A stretch of 42,216 bases of DNA from Allobosea sp. (GCF_030694325.1 NZ_JAUXYO010000120.1:1-42216); one strand, 5' to 3'. Shown: positions 25,235 through 34,807, counted from the first letter of the stretch. Made by a program: numbers and translations. The notes: generated from the sequence alone by a model not told the origin.

Positions 25235-26674
25235 ATGAAGCGCGAGCGCCGAATCAAGATCATCGCCACGCTGGGCCCGGCCTCCGCCACGGCCGAGATG
25301 TGCGGCAAGCTGTTCGAGGCCGGCGTCGACGTCTTCCGCATCAATATGAGCCACACCCAGCGCGAGACCTTGCCCGAGAAGGTCGCGATGTTGCGCGCTC
25401 TGGAGACCCAGTTCCGCCGGCCGGTCGGCATCCTCGCCGATCTCCAGGGTCCCAAGCTGCGCGTCGGCGCCTTCGGCGGCGATGGCGGCGTAACGCTGGA
25501 CAACGGCGCCCGCTTCACGCTCGATTCCGATCCCGCTCCCGGCACGGTGAAGCGCGTTCATCTGCCCCATCCCGAGATCCTGACAGCGCTCGAGCCCGGC
25601 CACACGCTGATCCTCGACGATGGCAAGCTGCGCCTCGTCGTGGAGAAGGCGAGCGAGAAGCAGGCGGTGACGCGCGTCGTCGTCGGCGGGCGGCTCTCCT
25701 CCCGCAAGGGCGTCAGCCTGCCCGATACGACGATCGCCGTCTCGGCGATGACGGAGAAGGACCGCTCGGACGCGGAAGCGGCGGCCGAGGCGGGCGTCGA
25801 CTGGATCGCGCTGTCCTTCGTGCAGCGGCCCGAGGACATGGCCGATCTGCGCAAGATCGTGCGCGGGCGGGCGCTGGCGCTCGCCAAGATCGAGAAGCCC
25901 CAGGCGCTGCTGCGGCTGCAGGAGATCATCGACGCGTCGGATGCGATCATGGTCGCGCGCGGCGATCTCGGCGTCGAGATGCCGCTGGAGAAGGTGCCGG
26001 GAACGCAGAAGCGCATCACGCGGATGTGCCGGCGCATGGGCAAGCCGGTCGTCGTCGCGACGCAGATGCTGGAGAGCATGATCACGAGCCCGGTGCCGAC
26101 GCGCGCCGAGGTCTCCGACGTCGCCACCGCCGTCTTCGAGGGCGCGGACGCCGTCATGCTCTCGGCCGAGAGCGCCGCCGGCCAGTTCCCGATCGAGGCG
26201 GTGACGATGATGAACCGCATCGCCGAGGAGGTGGAGAGCGAATCGGTCTATCGCTCGATCCTGGAGGCGCAGCGCGCCGAGCCGGAGGCCACGGGCGCCG
26301 ACGCCATCGCCAAGGCGGCCCATGAGATCGCCGATACGCTCAAGCTCAAGGTTATTGCCGCCTGGACCTCCTCCGGTTCGACCGCCTTCCGCATCGCGCG
26401 CGAGCGACCCAACTCGACCGTGCTCGCGCTGACGCCCAACCGCGCCACGGCACGGCAGCTCACCTTGGTCTGGGGGGTGCATTCGGTGGTGACGAAGGAC
26501 GCCAGCGACAATGACGACATGGCCTCGCGAGCCTGCAAATTCGCCGTGCGCGAGAAGTTCGCCAAGCTGGGCGACCGCATCATCGTCGTCGCCGGCGTGC
26601 CGTTCGGCACGCCGGGTGCGACCAACATGGCGCGCATCGCCTTCGTGGCGAAGGAGCATGTCGAGAAGGCCTGA
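25235..26674 (+). CDS. pyk: Pyruvate kinase
   Basis: The 479-aa enzyme converts PEP and ADP to pyruvate and ATP at the end of glycolysis. It has the N-terminal KIIATLGPAS motif, MSH with the PEP-contact Arg in DVFRINMSHT, ADLQGPKLRVG, the catalytic Lys in ALAKIEKPQALL, the metal ligands in IMVARGDLGVE and the signature ATQMLESMITSPVPTRAEVS. The C-terminal domain (about 350-479) includes ATARQLTLVWGVHSVV. GAGGA eight bases upstream fixes the start. It probably is in an operon with glycerate kinase, so 2-phosphoglycerate made there passes through enolase to this step. Confidence 0.97.
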   Translation: MKRERRIKIIATLGPASATAEMCGKLFEAGVDVFRINMSHTQRETLPEKVAMLRALETQFRRPVGILADLQGPKLRVGAFGGDGGVTLDNGARFTLDSDPAPGTVKRVHLPHPEILTALEPGHTLILDDGKLRLVVEKASEKQAVTRVVVGGRLSSRKGVSLPDTTIAVSAMTEKDRSDAEAAAEAGVDWIALSFVQRPEDMADLRKIVRGRALALAKIEKPQALLRLQEIIDASDAIMVARGDLGVEMPLEKVPGTQKRITRMCRRMGKPVVVATQMLESMITSPVPTRAEVSDVATAVFEGADAVMLSAESAAGQFPIEAVTMMNRIAEEVESESVYRSILEAQRAEPEATGADAIAKAAHEIADTLKLKVIAAWTSSGSTAFRIARERPNSTVLALTPNRATARQLTLVWGVHSVVTKDASDNDDMASRACKFAVREKFAKLGDRIIVVAGVPFGTPGATNMARIAFVAKEHVEKA

Positions 26675-27040
26675 TCAGCCGGGCAGCACTAAGGATGCGA
26701 GGAAGCAGAGCGTGCCGCCGACGAAGAAAGTGACGGCGAAGCGCCGGTAGATCTCGCGCAGGGCGCCGCCGATCAGCTGTTGCGCGAATTCCGCCCGCGG
26801 CCGTTCGGAGGGCGGAAGCAGCACCCAGAGCTCGGTGCGCTTGTAGGGCCTGCGGACCGCGACGTCGGCCTTGACGACGAGGACGGCGGCCGTCGCCATC
26901 ATCAGGATGGCGCCCGTCTGCATCGCGACATCGGGATAGCCGGCCAGCCCGATCATGAAGCAGATGATGGCGAGGCCGGCGAAACCACAGCCGCGTGAGA
27001 CGGACAACAATGCCAGCTCGCGCACCCGCGCCGGATCCAT
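26675..27040 (-). CDS. Conserved membrane protein of unknown function
   Basis: The 121-aa protein starts at the ATG at 27040 with AAGGG seven bases upstream. Two N-terminal spans (CGFAGLAIICFMIGLAGY and GAILMMATAAVLVVKADVAV) and one C-terminal span (VTFFVGGTLCFLASLVLPG) flank a soluble stretch RRPYKRTELWVLLPPSERPR. I do not recognise a named family, though such proteins are common in Rhizobiales. Its stop abuts the pyk stop on the other strand. It is third in a run of small membrane proteins. Confidence 0.75.
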   Translation of the reverse strand: MDPARVRELALLSVSRGCGFAGLAIICFMIGLAGYPDVAMQTGAILMMATAAVLVVKADVAVRRPYKRTELWVLLPPSERPRAEFAQQLIGGALREIYRRFAVTFFVGGTLCFLASLVLPG

Positions 27041-27129
27041 GGCTGAGCCCTTCCCTTTGGGAAAAGCTAAATCGGGCCCGCTCGGGTGGTCATCACAAGG
27101 TCGCGAGCACGTGGGGTGTCGCGGTTCGT

Positions 27130-27477
27130 TCAGGCCGGGCGCGCCGTCATCTGCAGCAGGGTCGGGATCGTCAGCAGCAGGATGCCGCCGAGCCAGATCC
27201 ACATCGAGGTGGCGTTGCTGGTTTCGAGATTCTTCCCCCGCTCGTAGATCGCGGCCGGGATGCCGCCGATGGCGAGCGTCAGGGCCGAGATGAAGAGCGA
27301 GGTGAAGTAGAAGATCAGCAGCGGCGACGAGATGAAGAAGCCAGGCGCGAACTGCTTCATCAGGATGAAGACGGGGTCGAAATAGGCCGAGAAATGCATG
27401 CCGTTGAGCAGCGACATGCCGGCGATGCCGATGGTGATGCCGTCCCGGCGGAGAACGTCCTCGCGATCGTCGGTCAT
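27130..27477 (-). CDS. Small membrane protein of unknown function
   Basis: The 115-aa protein has about three hydrophobic spans: SSPLLIFYFTSLFISALTLA, then a Gly-Ile-Pro-Ala turn, and SMWIWLGGILLLTIPTLLQM. The N-terminus is acidic (MTDDREDVLRR). Its ATG overlaps the stop of the upstream YggT-like gene by four bases, so the two are coupled. No family is recognised. Confidence 0.75.
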   Translation of the reverse strand: MTDDREDVLRRDGITIGIAGMSLLNGMHFSAYFDPVFILMKQFAPGFFISSPLLIFYFTSLFISALTLAIGGIPAAIYERGKNLETSNATSMWIWLGGILLLTIPTLLQMTARPA

Positions 27478-27797
27478 GGCTTCGGGGCCCCCACGATCGT
27501 CGGCAGCCAGCCCGCGGCCGCGAAACCGATGAAGAGCAGCATGCGGATGAAGAGCAGCCAGACGAAGGCGAGCAGGACGATGATGCGCTCATGGACCGCC
27601 AGCGGCGTGACGATCCGCACGGCTTCGATGGCCGGCTGGGTGATCTGCCGGAAGGTCTTCCAGATCACCTTCTCGCTGTCGGGCGGAAAGACGATCGACA
27701 GCAGGAAGCGGCCCAGCAGCGTGTACATCAGCGCTGCCAGCGCGAGATTGGGAGCCTGATAGAGCCAGAACAGGCCCTGGCTGTCGACATCGGCCAT
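27474..27797 (-). CDS. YggT-like integral membrane protein
   Basis: This 107-aa protein has two to three membrane helices. The region FLLSIVFPPDSEKVIWKTF then QITQPAIEAVRIVTP resembles the YggT family core (helix, short loop, ITxPxxxxxRxxxP, helix). YggT proteins may have a role in osmotic or membrane stress and sit in multi-gene membrane complexes; the function here is not known. It heads a three-gene run after the symporter operon, with a strong hairpin between the two groups. Confidence 0.6.
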   Translation of the reverse strand: MADVDSQGLFWLYQAPNLALAALMYTLLGRFLLSIVFPPDSEKVIWKTFRQITQPAIEAVRIVTPLAVHERIIVLLAFVWLLFIRMLLFIGFAAAGWLPTIVGAPKP

Positions 27798-27888
27798 TCA
27801 GGATGGGTCCTTGCTGTGTCGAGATCGACTTTGCCTGTGCCCGACATCGGCTGAGCAGGCAAGCGTATGATCGGAGCGTTCATGAAAA

Positions 27889-27910
27889 GGGGCGGACCAT
27901 GGTCCGCCCC
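27889..27910 (-). terminator. Strong terminator of the symporter operon
   Basis: A perfect 22-base palindrome with arms GGGGCGGACC and GGTCCGCCCC meets at a central AT. On the minus strand it is followed at once by TTTTC. It lies 44 bases after the symporter stop and before the small membrane gene run. Confidence 0.8.
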
Positions 27911-27954
27911 CGAAGAGGAGAGGCCGCGGGCGGCAGGCGCCCGCAGCCTCAGGG

Positions 27955-29910
27955 TCACTTCTCGATCATCACCGGCGCGCCGCGCGGCTGACGGATCTCG
28001 TCGATGAAGTCCTGCAGCTCCTTGTTCGGTGCCGTGGTGAACTTCGAGACGATGTACATCGTCACGAAGCCGATCGGCATGCCGAACAGGCCGGCCGAGA
28101 TGTTGGCGACGTTGAAGTAGCCGACCCGCGAGGCGAGCGGATGGTTGATCGCCACCCAGCCCTGCTCGAAGATCTGCGGCTGCTCGGCCTTGAGCTTGGC
28201 GATGTCGACGAGCGCGGCCCCGGTGATGGGGTGCACGTTCGAATACATGCCGAGCACGTTCACGCCGAAGCCCGGGAAGTAGCGGGTCACGACGAGATAG
28301 GTCAGCGTCGCCAGGAAGCCGGCCCAGATGCCCGCCACGGCCGCGGCCGCGGTGGTCTTCTTCGACCAGATGCCCATGACCAGCGCCGGGAACAGACCCG
28401 CAGCGGCCAGGGAGAAGGCCCAGGCGACCATCGCGACGATGTCGGCCGGGCGCTGCGCAGCCACCCAGGCGGCGATCAGCGCAACCACGATCAGGATGAC
28501 GCGGGCGATGACGAGCTTCCTCGCCACCGGCGCATTCTTGTTGATCATCCTGGCATAGACGTCATGCGAGAGCGCGTTCGCGATCGCCAGCAGCAGGCCG
28601 TCGGCGGTCGAAAGCGCCGCCGCGAGGCCGCCAGCGGCGACGAGGCCGGAGACGACATAGGGCAGGCCCGCGATCTCGGGCGTCGCGATCACGATCGCGT
28701 CCGCCTGAATGGTGAAGTTGGCGAGTTGCAGGATGCCGGTATGGCCGGCGATCTTGCCGCAGGCGGCGGTGATGGTCGCCAGATCGACGGCGTTGGTGCC
28801 GCAGACCTGAATCAGGCCGATCTTGCCGTAGCTGTAGAGCCAGCCCGGCAGCTCGGCCAGCGGCTTGCCGATGACGTTGGTGAACACTTCGAGCTTCGCG
28901 AAGGCGGCATAGGCCGGCGCCGTGAAGTAGAGGATGAAGATGAACAGCAGCGTCCAGGCGACCGAATTGCGCGCCTCACGCACCGACGGCGTGGTGAAGT
29001 AGCGCATCAGGACGTGGGGCAGCGAGGCCGTGCCGACCATCAGGCAAAGCACGAGGGCGAAGAAGTTCAGGGGGTCGTAGCGGGCGAAGGGCACGGAATG
29101 AGAGGCCGCCGCCGAGACGCCGAGCGCCGCTTCCCTGACCTGGATCTCGGAGAGAACCGTGCCGTAGGTGAGCTGCGGGATCGGGATGCCGAACTTCTGG
29201 GTCGAAAGGATGATCACCGGGATCAGATAGGCGACGATCAGCACGATGTACTGGGCCACCTGGGTCCAGGTCACCGCACGCATGCCGCCGAGCATGGAGC
29301 AGACGAGAATGCCGACAAGACCGACGAAGACGGCGATCTCGAAGCTCATCCCGAGCAGGCGTGCGCCGATCAGCCCGGTGCCGACGATCTGCGCCACCAC
29401 ATAGGTGAAGGAGCAGCTCATCAGCACGACGATGCCGGCGATGCGCGCCGCATTGCCGCCGAAGCGGAAGGCGAGGAAGTCCGGCACGGTGTAGCAGCCG
29501 AACTTGCGCAGATAGGGCGCGATCAGCGTCGCCACCAGCACATAGCCGCCGGTCCAGCCGAGGATGAAGGCGAGGCCGTCATAGCCCAGCAGATAGAGCG
29601 TGCCGGCCATGCCGATGAAGGAGGCGGCCGACATCCAGTCCGCCGCCGTGGCCATGCCGTTGTAGAAGGACGGCACCTTGCGGCCGGCGACATAGTATTC
29701 GTCGACCTGCATGGTGCGCGACATGATGCCGATCGCGGCATAGACGCCGATGGTGAAGGCGACGAAGAGATAACCGAGGATGTGGTTGGGAACGCCGGCG
29801 CGCTCCAGAACCCCGATGAAAACGACGAAAGCGACGAAGCCACCCGTATAGACGCCGTAGATCCGGCCTAGATTCGAGGTGAAGTCGCCCTTCTGAGCTC
29901 CTGCGGACAT
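27955..29910 (-). CDS. Sodium:solute symporter (VC_2705 / ActP-like)
   Basis: The 651-aa protein is a member of the SSS transporter family, the VC_2705 subgroup that pairs with a DUF4212 subunit. It has 13 or more spans and the LeuT-fold markers QVDEYYVAGRKVPSFYNGMA near the N-terminus, AADWMSAASFIGMAGTLYLL and a Na+-binding region GGLAAALSTADGLLLAIANA. Substrates of relatives are acetate, propionate or other monocarboxylates. The ATG at 29910 has GAGGGG nine bases upstream. It follows the DUF4212 gene by 13 bases. Confidence 0.93.
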   Translation of the reverse strand: MSAGAQKGDFTSNLGRIYGVYTGGFVAFVVFIGVLERAGVPNHILGYLFVAFTIGVYAAIGIMSRTMQVDEYYVAGRKVPSFYNGMATAADWMSAASFIGMAGTLYLLGYDGLAFILGWTGGYVLVATLIAPYLRKFGCYTVPDFLAFRFGGNAARIAGIVVLMSCSFTYVVAQIVGTGLIGARLLGMSFEIAVFVGLVGILVCSMLGGMRAVTWTQVAQYIVLIVAYLIPVIILSTQKFGIPIPQLTYGTVLSEIQVREAALGVSAAASHSVPFARYDPLNFFALVLCLMVGTASLPHVLMRYFTTPSVREARNSVAWTLLFIFILYFTAPAYAAFAKLEVFTNVIGKPLAELPGWLYSYGKIGLIQVCGTNAVDLATITAACGKIAGHTGILQLANFTIQADAIVIATPEIAGLPYVVSGLVAAGGLAAALSTADGLLLAIANALSHDVYARMINKNAPVARKLVIARVILIVVALIAAWVAAQRPADIVAMVAWAFSLAAAGLFPALVMGIWSKKTTAAAAVAGIWAGFLATLTYLVVTRYFPGFGVNVLGMYSNVHPITGAALVDIAKLKAEQPQIFEQGWVAINHPLASRVGYFNVANISAGLFGMPIGFVTMYIVSKFTTAPNKELQDFIDEIRQPRGAPVMIEK

Positions 29911-29923
29911 GGATCTGTTCCCC

Positions 29924-30184
29924 TCACTCGTCTTCGGCCATGCCGTATTTGCGATCCACCTTGTCCTGGGCCTTGGCGAACCAGAACAGCTGGGCAACGA
30001 ATACGATCAGGGAGCCTTGGGCAGCCATGTAGAAGCCCATCGGGAAGCCGGCGATCTTCACGCCGTTGAGCGCGGGCGCGAACATGTGGATGAAGAATCC
30101 GAAGAAGGCCCAGACGCCGAGCATGATGTAGGTGAGGCGCTGGGTTTCGGCCCAATGGGCCTGGACCTTGTCATCTGGTGGCAT
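29924..30184 (-). CDS. DUF4212 small subunit of the solute symporter
   Basis: The 86-aa protein (ATG at 30184 with GGGGGAA seven bases upstream) has two membrane spans and the DUF4212 motif block AHWAETQRLTYIMLGVWAFF followed by FFIHMFAPALNGVKIAGFPM and GFYMAAQGSLIVFVAQLF. DUF4212 proteins are almost always encoded immediately upstream of a VC_2705-type symporter, as here, and are thought to be its partner subunit. The 152-base region upstream holds its promoter. An imperfect GACGT-N6-ACGTC dyad is visible near 30205. Confidence 0.93.
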   Translation of the reverse strand: MPPDDKVQAHWAETQRLTYIMLGVWAFFGFFIHMFAPALNGVKIAGFPMGFYMAAQGSLIVFVAQLFWFAKAQDKVDRKYGMAEDE

Positions 30185-30336
30185 GAACGTTCCCCCGTTG
30201 CGACGTGTCAATACGTCTCTGGCCCCGCGCCGGAATGGGCGACGGGCTGGCGTCGTTACGTCAGTTTTGAACTAAAGCGCGGGATAACGTGGCGGAATCG
30301 CGCACCCTCGGAAAGCGCGACAAAAGTCTTATACCT

Positions 30337-31326
30337 TTAGTCGTGCCGGGCGTCGGTGCTCGCAAGGCTCGCCAGGTTCGAGCGGAGACTGGCCAACTCG
30401 TCGATGGCTGCGGCGACGATCTCGGGGGCGGCGTGGTGCGGCATGTGGCCGACGCCGGGCAGCAGGACGAAGCGGCCCTGCGGGGCCTGCCGCGCGATCG
30501 CGGCCGAGTGGATGACGGGAGAGACGATGGCGTCGCTGTCGCCGGTGATCGCGATGACGGGCACCTTCATGTCGCGATAGCGCGGCGCCTGGGCCGTGAC
30601 GAAGCCCAGCGTCGCGGCGATGTCCTGAGAGTTCGCGCGGAAGGTCTCGGGCCGCAGCAGCAGTTCGATCTGCGCGGCGGCGAGATAGCCCGGCGTCACG
30701 GGCCGCGGCGCGAAGACGCTCTCGGCGCCCGATTCGAGCAGCATGCTCGCGGCGGGGACGCCGACGAGCCGGGTGAAGAGCGGCCCGACCAGGGGCCAAG
30801 TCGTGGCATGGTTATACCAGGCGATGCCGCCGGGCCAGGGATGGGTGACGGCACCGAGCAGCACGAGCCCGTGCAGGCGCTCGGGGCGCTCCAGCGCGAT
30901 GCGGGTCGCCGCGGCGCCGCCCAGCGAGTGGGCGACCAGGACGAAGCGCTCGGGAACGATGGCGTCGATGCCTCGCATCAGCGCCGCCGCCTGGCGTGCG
31001 GGATCGGCCATCGCGTCGCCCTCCAAGCGGTCACTCCAGCCATGGCCCGGACGGTCGAAGGCGATGATGCGATAGCGGGCGAGCTCGGGGCCGAGCGTCG
31101 CCAGCATGTCGGCATGGCTCGAGGACGCACCGTGGATCAGGACGACGGTGCCTCTCGCCTCGCCTTCCGCGGGGCGCTCGCGGTAATGCAACCGCCCCTC
31201 GTCGAAGGAAACGAAGCTGCCCGCGGGAGGATGGCTCCGGGCGGCCTGCGCCCCCAGCCATTCGGACCAGAGCCAAAGCCCCGCGACGACGACGGCAGCG
31301 AAAACGAGGAGCGAGCGGGTCAGCAT
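30337..31326 (-). CDS. Membrane-anchored alpha/beta hydrolase
   Basis: The 329-aa protein has an N-terminal anchor (LLVFAAVVVAGLWLWSEWL, residues 6-24) and a classic alpha/beta hydrolase domain. It shows VVLIHGASSS as the oxyanion loop, FDRPGHGWSDR, the nucleophile elbow HSLGGAA, a C-terminal acid in ITGDSDAIVSP and the catalytic His in GVGHMPHHA. The subclass (esterase, epoxide hydrolase, lactonase) is not clear. It lies 43 bases after the TPR gene on the same strand and may share its transcript. Confidence 0.92.
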   Translation of the reverse strand: MLTRSLLVFAAVVVAGLWLWSEWLGAQAARSHPPAGSFVSFDEGRLHYRERPAEGEARGTVVLIHGASSSHADMLATLGPELARYRIIAFDRPGHGWSDRLEGDAMADPARQAAALMRGIDAIVPERFVLVAHSLGGAAATRIALERPERLHGLVLLGAVTHPWPGGIAWYNHATTWPLVGPLFTRLVGVPAASMLLESGAESVFAPRPVTPGYLAAAQIELLLRPETFRANSQDIAATLGFVTAQAPRYRDMKVPVIAITGDSDAIVSPVIHSAAIARQAPQGRFVLLPGVGHMPHHAAPEIVAAAIDELASLRSNLASLASTDARHD

Positions 31327-31369
31327 GATGCGGATACGCGCCGAGCCCGCTTCCGGTTCTGCGTCGCGA

Positions 31370-32017
31370 TCAGGCGTCGCGGCCGTCGACCTCGGTCTTG
31401 AGCGCGTCGACCGCGCTCTTGACGGCCTCGAGCTGCGGATAGATCTCCAGCGCGCGGCGATAGGCGACCATGGCGCGCTTGTCGTCGCCCTGCTGGCGCA
31501 GGATCGTCCCCAGGCCCATCATCGCGCCGTAATGGCGCGGCTCGCGCTTCAGCGTCTCGCCGATGTCGATGATCGAGCGGATCGGATCGCCGGCGAGGAA
31601 CAGCGCATTGGCGCGCTGGTTCCAGCCCTCCGCCCAGTCGGGATCGAGGCTGATGACGCGGTCGAGCAGTTCGATCGCGAGTTCGAGGCGCTTTTCCTTC
31701 ATCGCGGTCTGGGCGCGCGTCATCAGGAGATCGGCCGTGGCCGAGCCGGAGCGGGCCCAGCGACGCTGGATCAGATTGGCGATGCCCTTGGCCTCTTCGG
31801 GCGACTTGGCCGCGGCGAGCCGCTCGAAGAGCCGCTCCAGCGTCGCGGCTGGCCCGCGCGAGGGGGCCGTCGCCGCGGGATTGTCGTCCTTGTCCGCCGG
31901 CGCGACCGCACCGGGGCGCTGGGGCGGCAGGGGCTGCGCCTGGGCGGCGGCGATCGAGGGGGCTGCCGCCAGGGCGGCGAGGACGGCGGCAGCCGTCAGC
32001 TTGCGCACGGTCATCAT
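31370..32017 (-). CDS. Exported tetratricopeptide repeat protein
   Basis: The 215-aa protein has a signal peptide (hydrophobic to about residue 24, cut near AQA). Tetratricopeptide repeats follow from about residue 95 to 195, with helices such as KEKRLELAIELLDRVISLDP, DWAEGWNQRANALFLAGDPI and HYGAMMGLGTILRQQGDDKR. TPRs are protein-protein interaction scaffolds, so this is a periplasmic or outer-membrane adaptor of unknown partners. The ATG at 32017 is preferred; GTG at 32020 is the first possible codon. It precedes the alpha/beta hydrolase gene. Confidence 0.9.
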   Translation of the reverse strand: MMTVRKLTAAAVLAALAAAPSIAAAQAQPLPPQRPGAVAPADKDDNPAATAPSRGPAATLERLFERLAAAKSPEEAKGIANLIQRRWARSGSATADLLMTRAQTAMKEKRLELAIELLDRVISLDPDWAEGWNQRANALFLAGDPIRSIIDIGETLKREPRHYGAMMGLGTILRQQGDDKRAMVAYRRALEIYPQLEAVKSAVDALKTEVDGRDA

Positions 32018-32076
32018 CACGCCAGTCTAGCGGGGGACGGGCGCAGGTCAATTCACGGAGCGGCGACCGCCAACGC

Positions 32077-32102
32077 AAAAAGACGGGTGCGCCCGGGGGC
32101 GC
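32077..32102 (-). terminator. Terminator of rpmJ
   Basis: A stem GCGCCC / GGGCGC with a two-base loop (32089-32102) is followed on the minus strand by a spacer and a five-T run (complement of 32077-32081). A further GGCGGGC/GCCCGCC hairpin at 32133-32150 lies closer to the rpmJ stop. Confidence 0.55.
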
Positions 32103-32156
32103 CCCGCCTGGTCGTCGTCCACCGGGCAGCCGGGCGGGCGAGAGCCCGCCGCAGGT

Positions 32157-32282
32157 TCAGCCCTGGCGCGCCTTGAAGCGCTTCTGGACCTTGTTGATGA
32201 TGTAGACGCGGCCCTTGCGGCGCACGAGCTGGTTGTCGCGGTGACGGGCGCGCAGCGACTTCAGCGAATTGCGGATCTTCAT
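32157..32282 (-). CDS. rpmJ: Ribosomal protein bL36 (cysteine-free type)
   Basis: The 41-aa protein [20 protein letters not shown] with a tail containing [18 protein letters not shown] is a bL36 of the long, zinc-free type (YkgO-like). It lacks the C-x-x-C and Cys/His residues of the zinc ribbon form, so it does not need zinc. The GGAG site is eight bases upstream of the ATG at 32282. It is read alone on the minus strand; a terminator follows. It is a large-subunit component. Confidence 0.95.
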   Translation of the reverse strand: MKIRNSLKSLRARHRDNQLVRRKGRVYIINKVQKRFKARQG

Positions 32283-32516
32283 AATCTCAACTCCATCGAT
32301 CCGCTCTCTTAACGGGGCGGACCGGTCAGAACGGAACCTGTCAAAACGAGATCAGCGACGTGGGCCGAACCCGGCCCTCATCGACCACGCGAATGGTGCG
32401 GCTGATGCGATGCCGGCTGTATACGGATTTCTGCGGAGATCGCAAGGCCGCCGGCGACCTCGGCCCGAGGAAAAGCGCAGGGTGGCGTCTGGATGGGGCG
32501 GCGTGGAACAGGCGAC
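32283..32516. other. Gap between rpmJ and the lipoprotein gene
   Basis: A 234-base stretch with no convincing ORF. It must contain the rpmJ promoter on the minus strand. A GGAAC-like sequence at 32334 has no -10 partner at the right distance. Confidence 0.5.
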
Positions 32517-32542
32517 GGAACTTTAGTTCCGTGCGGCACGTT
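32517..32542 (+). promoter_or_regulatory. EcfG-type general stress promoter
   Basis: GGAAC (32517-32521), 17 bases, then CGTT (32539-32542) matches the alphaproteobacterial EcfG consensus GGAAC-N16/17-CGTT. The predicted start is near 32550, about 27 bases before the lipoprotein ATG. The -35 element is part of a palindrome ACGGAACT-TT-AGTTCCGT (32515-32532). Confidence 0.75.
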
Positions 32543-32576
32543 CCAGAGGCATCGTCACGCTGGGGAATTCAACGCC

Positions 32577-32786
32577 ATGAAGATTTCGACCTTGGGCCTC
32601 GTCGCTGCCGCGGCCGTGCTGCTCGCCGCTTGCGGCAACACCACCGAACAGCGCATCGGCGGCGCGGCGGCCGGAGCCGGGACGGGCGCTCTCGTCGCGG
32701 GCCCCGTCGGGGCCGTCGTGGGCGGGGCGGCCGGTGCCATCACGGCGCCGACCGTCGTGCGCGAGACGCGCCGCGCGACGCGCTGA
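32577..32786 (+). CDS. Small glycine-zipper lipoprotein, likely stress-induced
   Basis: The 69-aa protein has a lipoprotein signal (lipobox LAAC with Cys near residue 19) and a Gly/Ala-rich stretch GAAAGAGTGALVAGPVGAVV that forms a glycine zipper, ending in a basic tail. Such proteins insert in or span the membrane and are often stress-induced. The EcfG-type promoter about 35 bases upstream and GGGGAA ten bases before the ATG support expression under general stress. Partner and function unknown. Confidence 0.85.
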   Translation: MKISTLGLVAAAAVLLAACGNTTEQRIGGAAAGAGTGALVAGPVGAVVGGAAGAITAPTVVRETRRATR

Positions 32787-32805
32787 GTGAGACGCACTGA
32801 GTGAC

Positions 32806-32832
32806 ATGGCTGGCGGCCCTCAGGGTCGCCAG
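32806..32832. terminator. Bidirectional hairpin between the lipoprotein gene and obgE
   Basis: An eight-base stem GGCTGGCG / CGCCAGCC with an 11-base loop lies between convergent genes, just after both stops. There is no T-run, so termination efficiency is uncertain. Confidence 0.55.
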
Positions 32833-32841
32833 CCAGTGTCC

Positions 32842-33891
<1,050 letters not shown>

Positions 33892-33940
33892 TCAGTAGTG
33901 TTCGCGGGGGGAAAGGGCAATGCGGCGATGGGGGGCAGCC

Positions 33941-34807
33941 TCACGCCGCGAGCCTTGGTGCCGCCATCTCCTCGCGCAGCGCATCGGCGAAGCGGCGCGC
34001 CGCCAGCCCCGGCTGCGGGCCCATGATCAGCCCGACCGAAAGCTCGAACAGCGCCGGCAGACCCTCCGCCGGGCCGAGCCGCCGCGCCGTCGGCGGCACG
34101 GCGCTCTCGGTGACGGCGGTGACGCAGAAGCCCGCCTCGACCGCCGACAGCATGCCCGAGGTGTGCGAGCAGGAAAAGACGAGGCGATGGTCGGTCCCGG
34201 CCTCCGCCAGCGCCGCCAGCAGCCGCGGCCTGACCCGGCAGCCCTCCGAGAACAGCGCCAGCGGCAGCGGGTCCTGCAGTTCCGGCCTGTGCCCGCGCGC
34301 CGCGATCCAGACGACGGGTTCGCGCCTGACGACCTCGCCGACTGGGCGTCGCGGGTCCTGCGTGACCACCGCGAGATCGAATTCACCCGCGGCAACGGCG
34401 GGTTCGATCCGCTTCGACAGGTCGCAATGGAGTTCGAGCTCGACCCTGGGATGCTCGGCGGCGAAGCGCGCGATCAGCGGCCGCAGAAAGGCGTCGACGT
34501 AGTCGTCGGGAATGCCGATGCGCAGCCGCCCCGAGGCGCTGGAGCCGCCGAGATCATCGAGCGCCTCGCGCTGGATGGCCAGCAGGCGTCGCGCATGGGC
34601 GAGCAGCCGCTCGCCGGCCGGCGTCGGGACCACGCCGCGGCGGGAGCGTTCGAGCAGCCTGTGGCCGAGCTGGTTCTCGAGATCCTGGATGCGGACGGAA
34701 ATCGCCGATTGCGTGCGCCCGAGCCGCGCTCCGGCCGCGGTGAAGCCGCCGCTCTCGACCACCGCCACCAGCATGTCGAGCGCTGCCAGATCGAAATGCA
34801 CGGCCAT
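33941..34807 (-). CDS. LysR family transcriptional regulator
   Basis: The 288-aa protein has an N-terminal winged helix-turn-helix (DMLVAVVESGGFTAAGARLG then RTQSAISVRIQDLENQLGHR) and a periplasmic-binding-protein-like effector domain starting near residue 90 with GRLRIGIPDDYVDAFLRPLI. A strong AGGAGGT is six bases before the ATG. It is divergent from an EamA transporter gene, the usual LysR-target arrangement. The intergenic region contains AT-rich sequence (TTAAGAATGGTTAAATCAG) next to its start. Effector unknown. Confidence 0.93.
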   Translation of the reverse strand: MAVHFDLAALDMLVAVVESGGFTAAGARLGRTQSAISVRIQDLENQLGHRLLERSRRGVVPTPAGERLLAHARRLLAIQREALDDLGGSSASGRLRIGIPDDYVDAFLRPLIARFAAEHPRVELELHCDLSKRIEPAVAAGEFDLAVVTQDPRRPVGEVVRREPVVWIAARGHRPELQDPLPLALFSEGCRVRPRLLAALAEAGTDHRLVFSCSHTSGMLSAVEAGFCVTAVTESAVPPTARRLGPAEGLPALFELSVGLIMGPQPGLAARRFADALREEMAAPRLAA

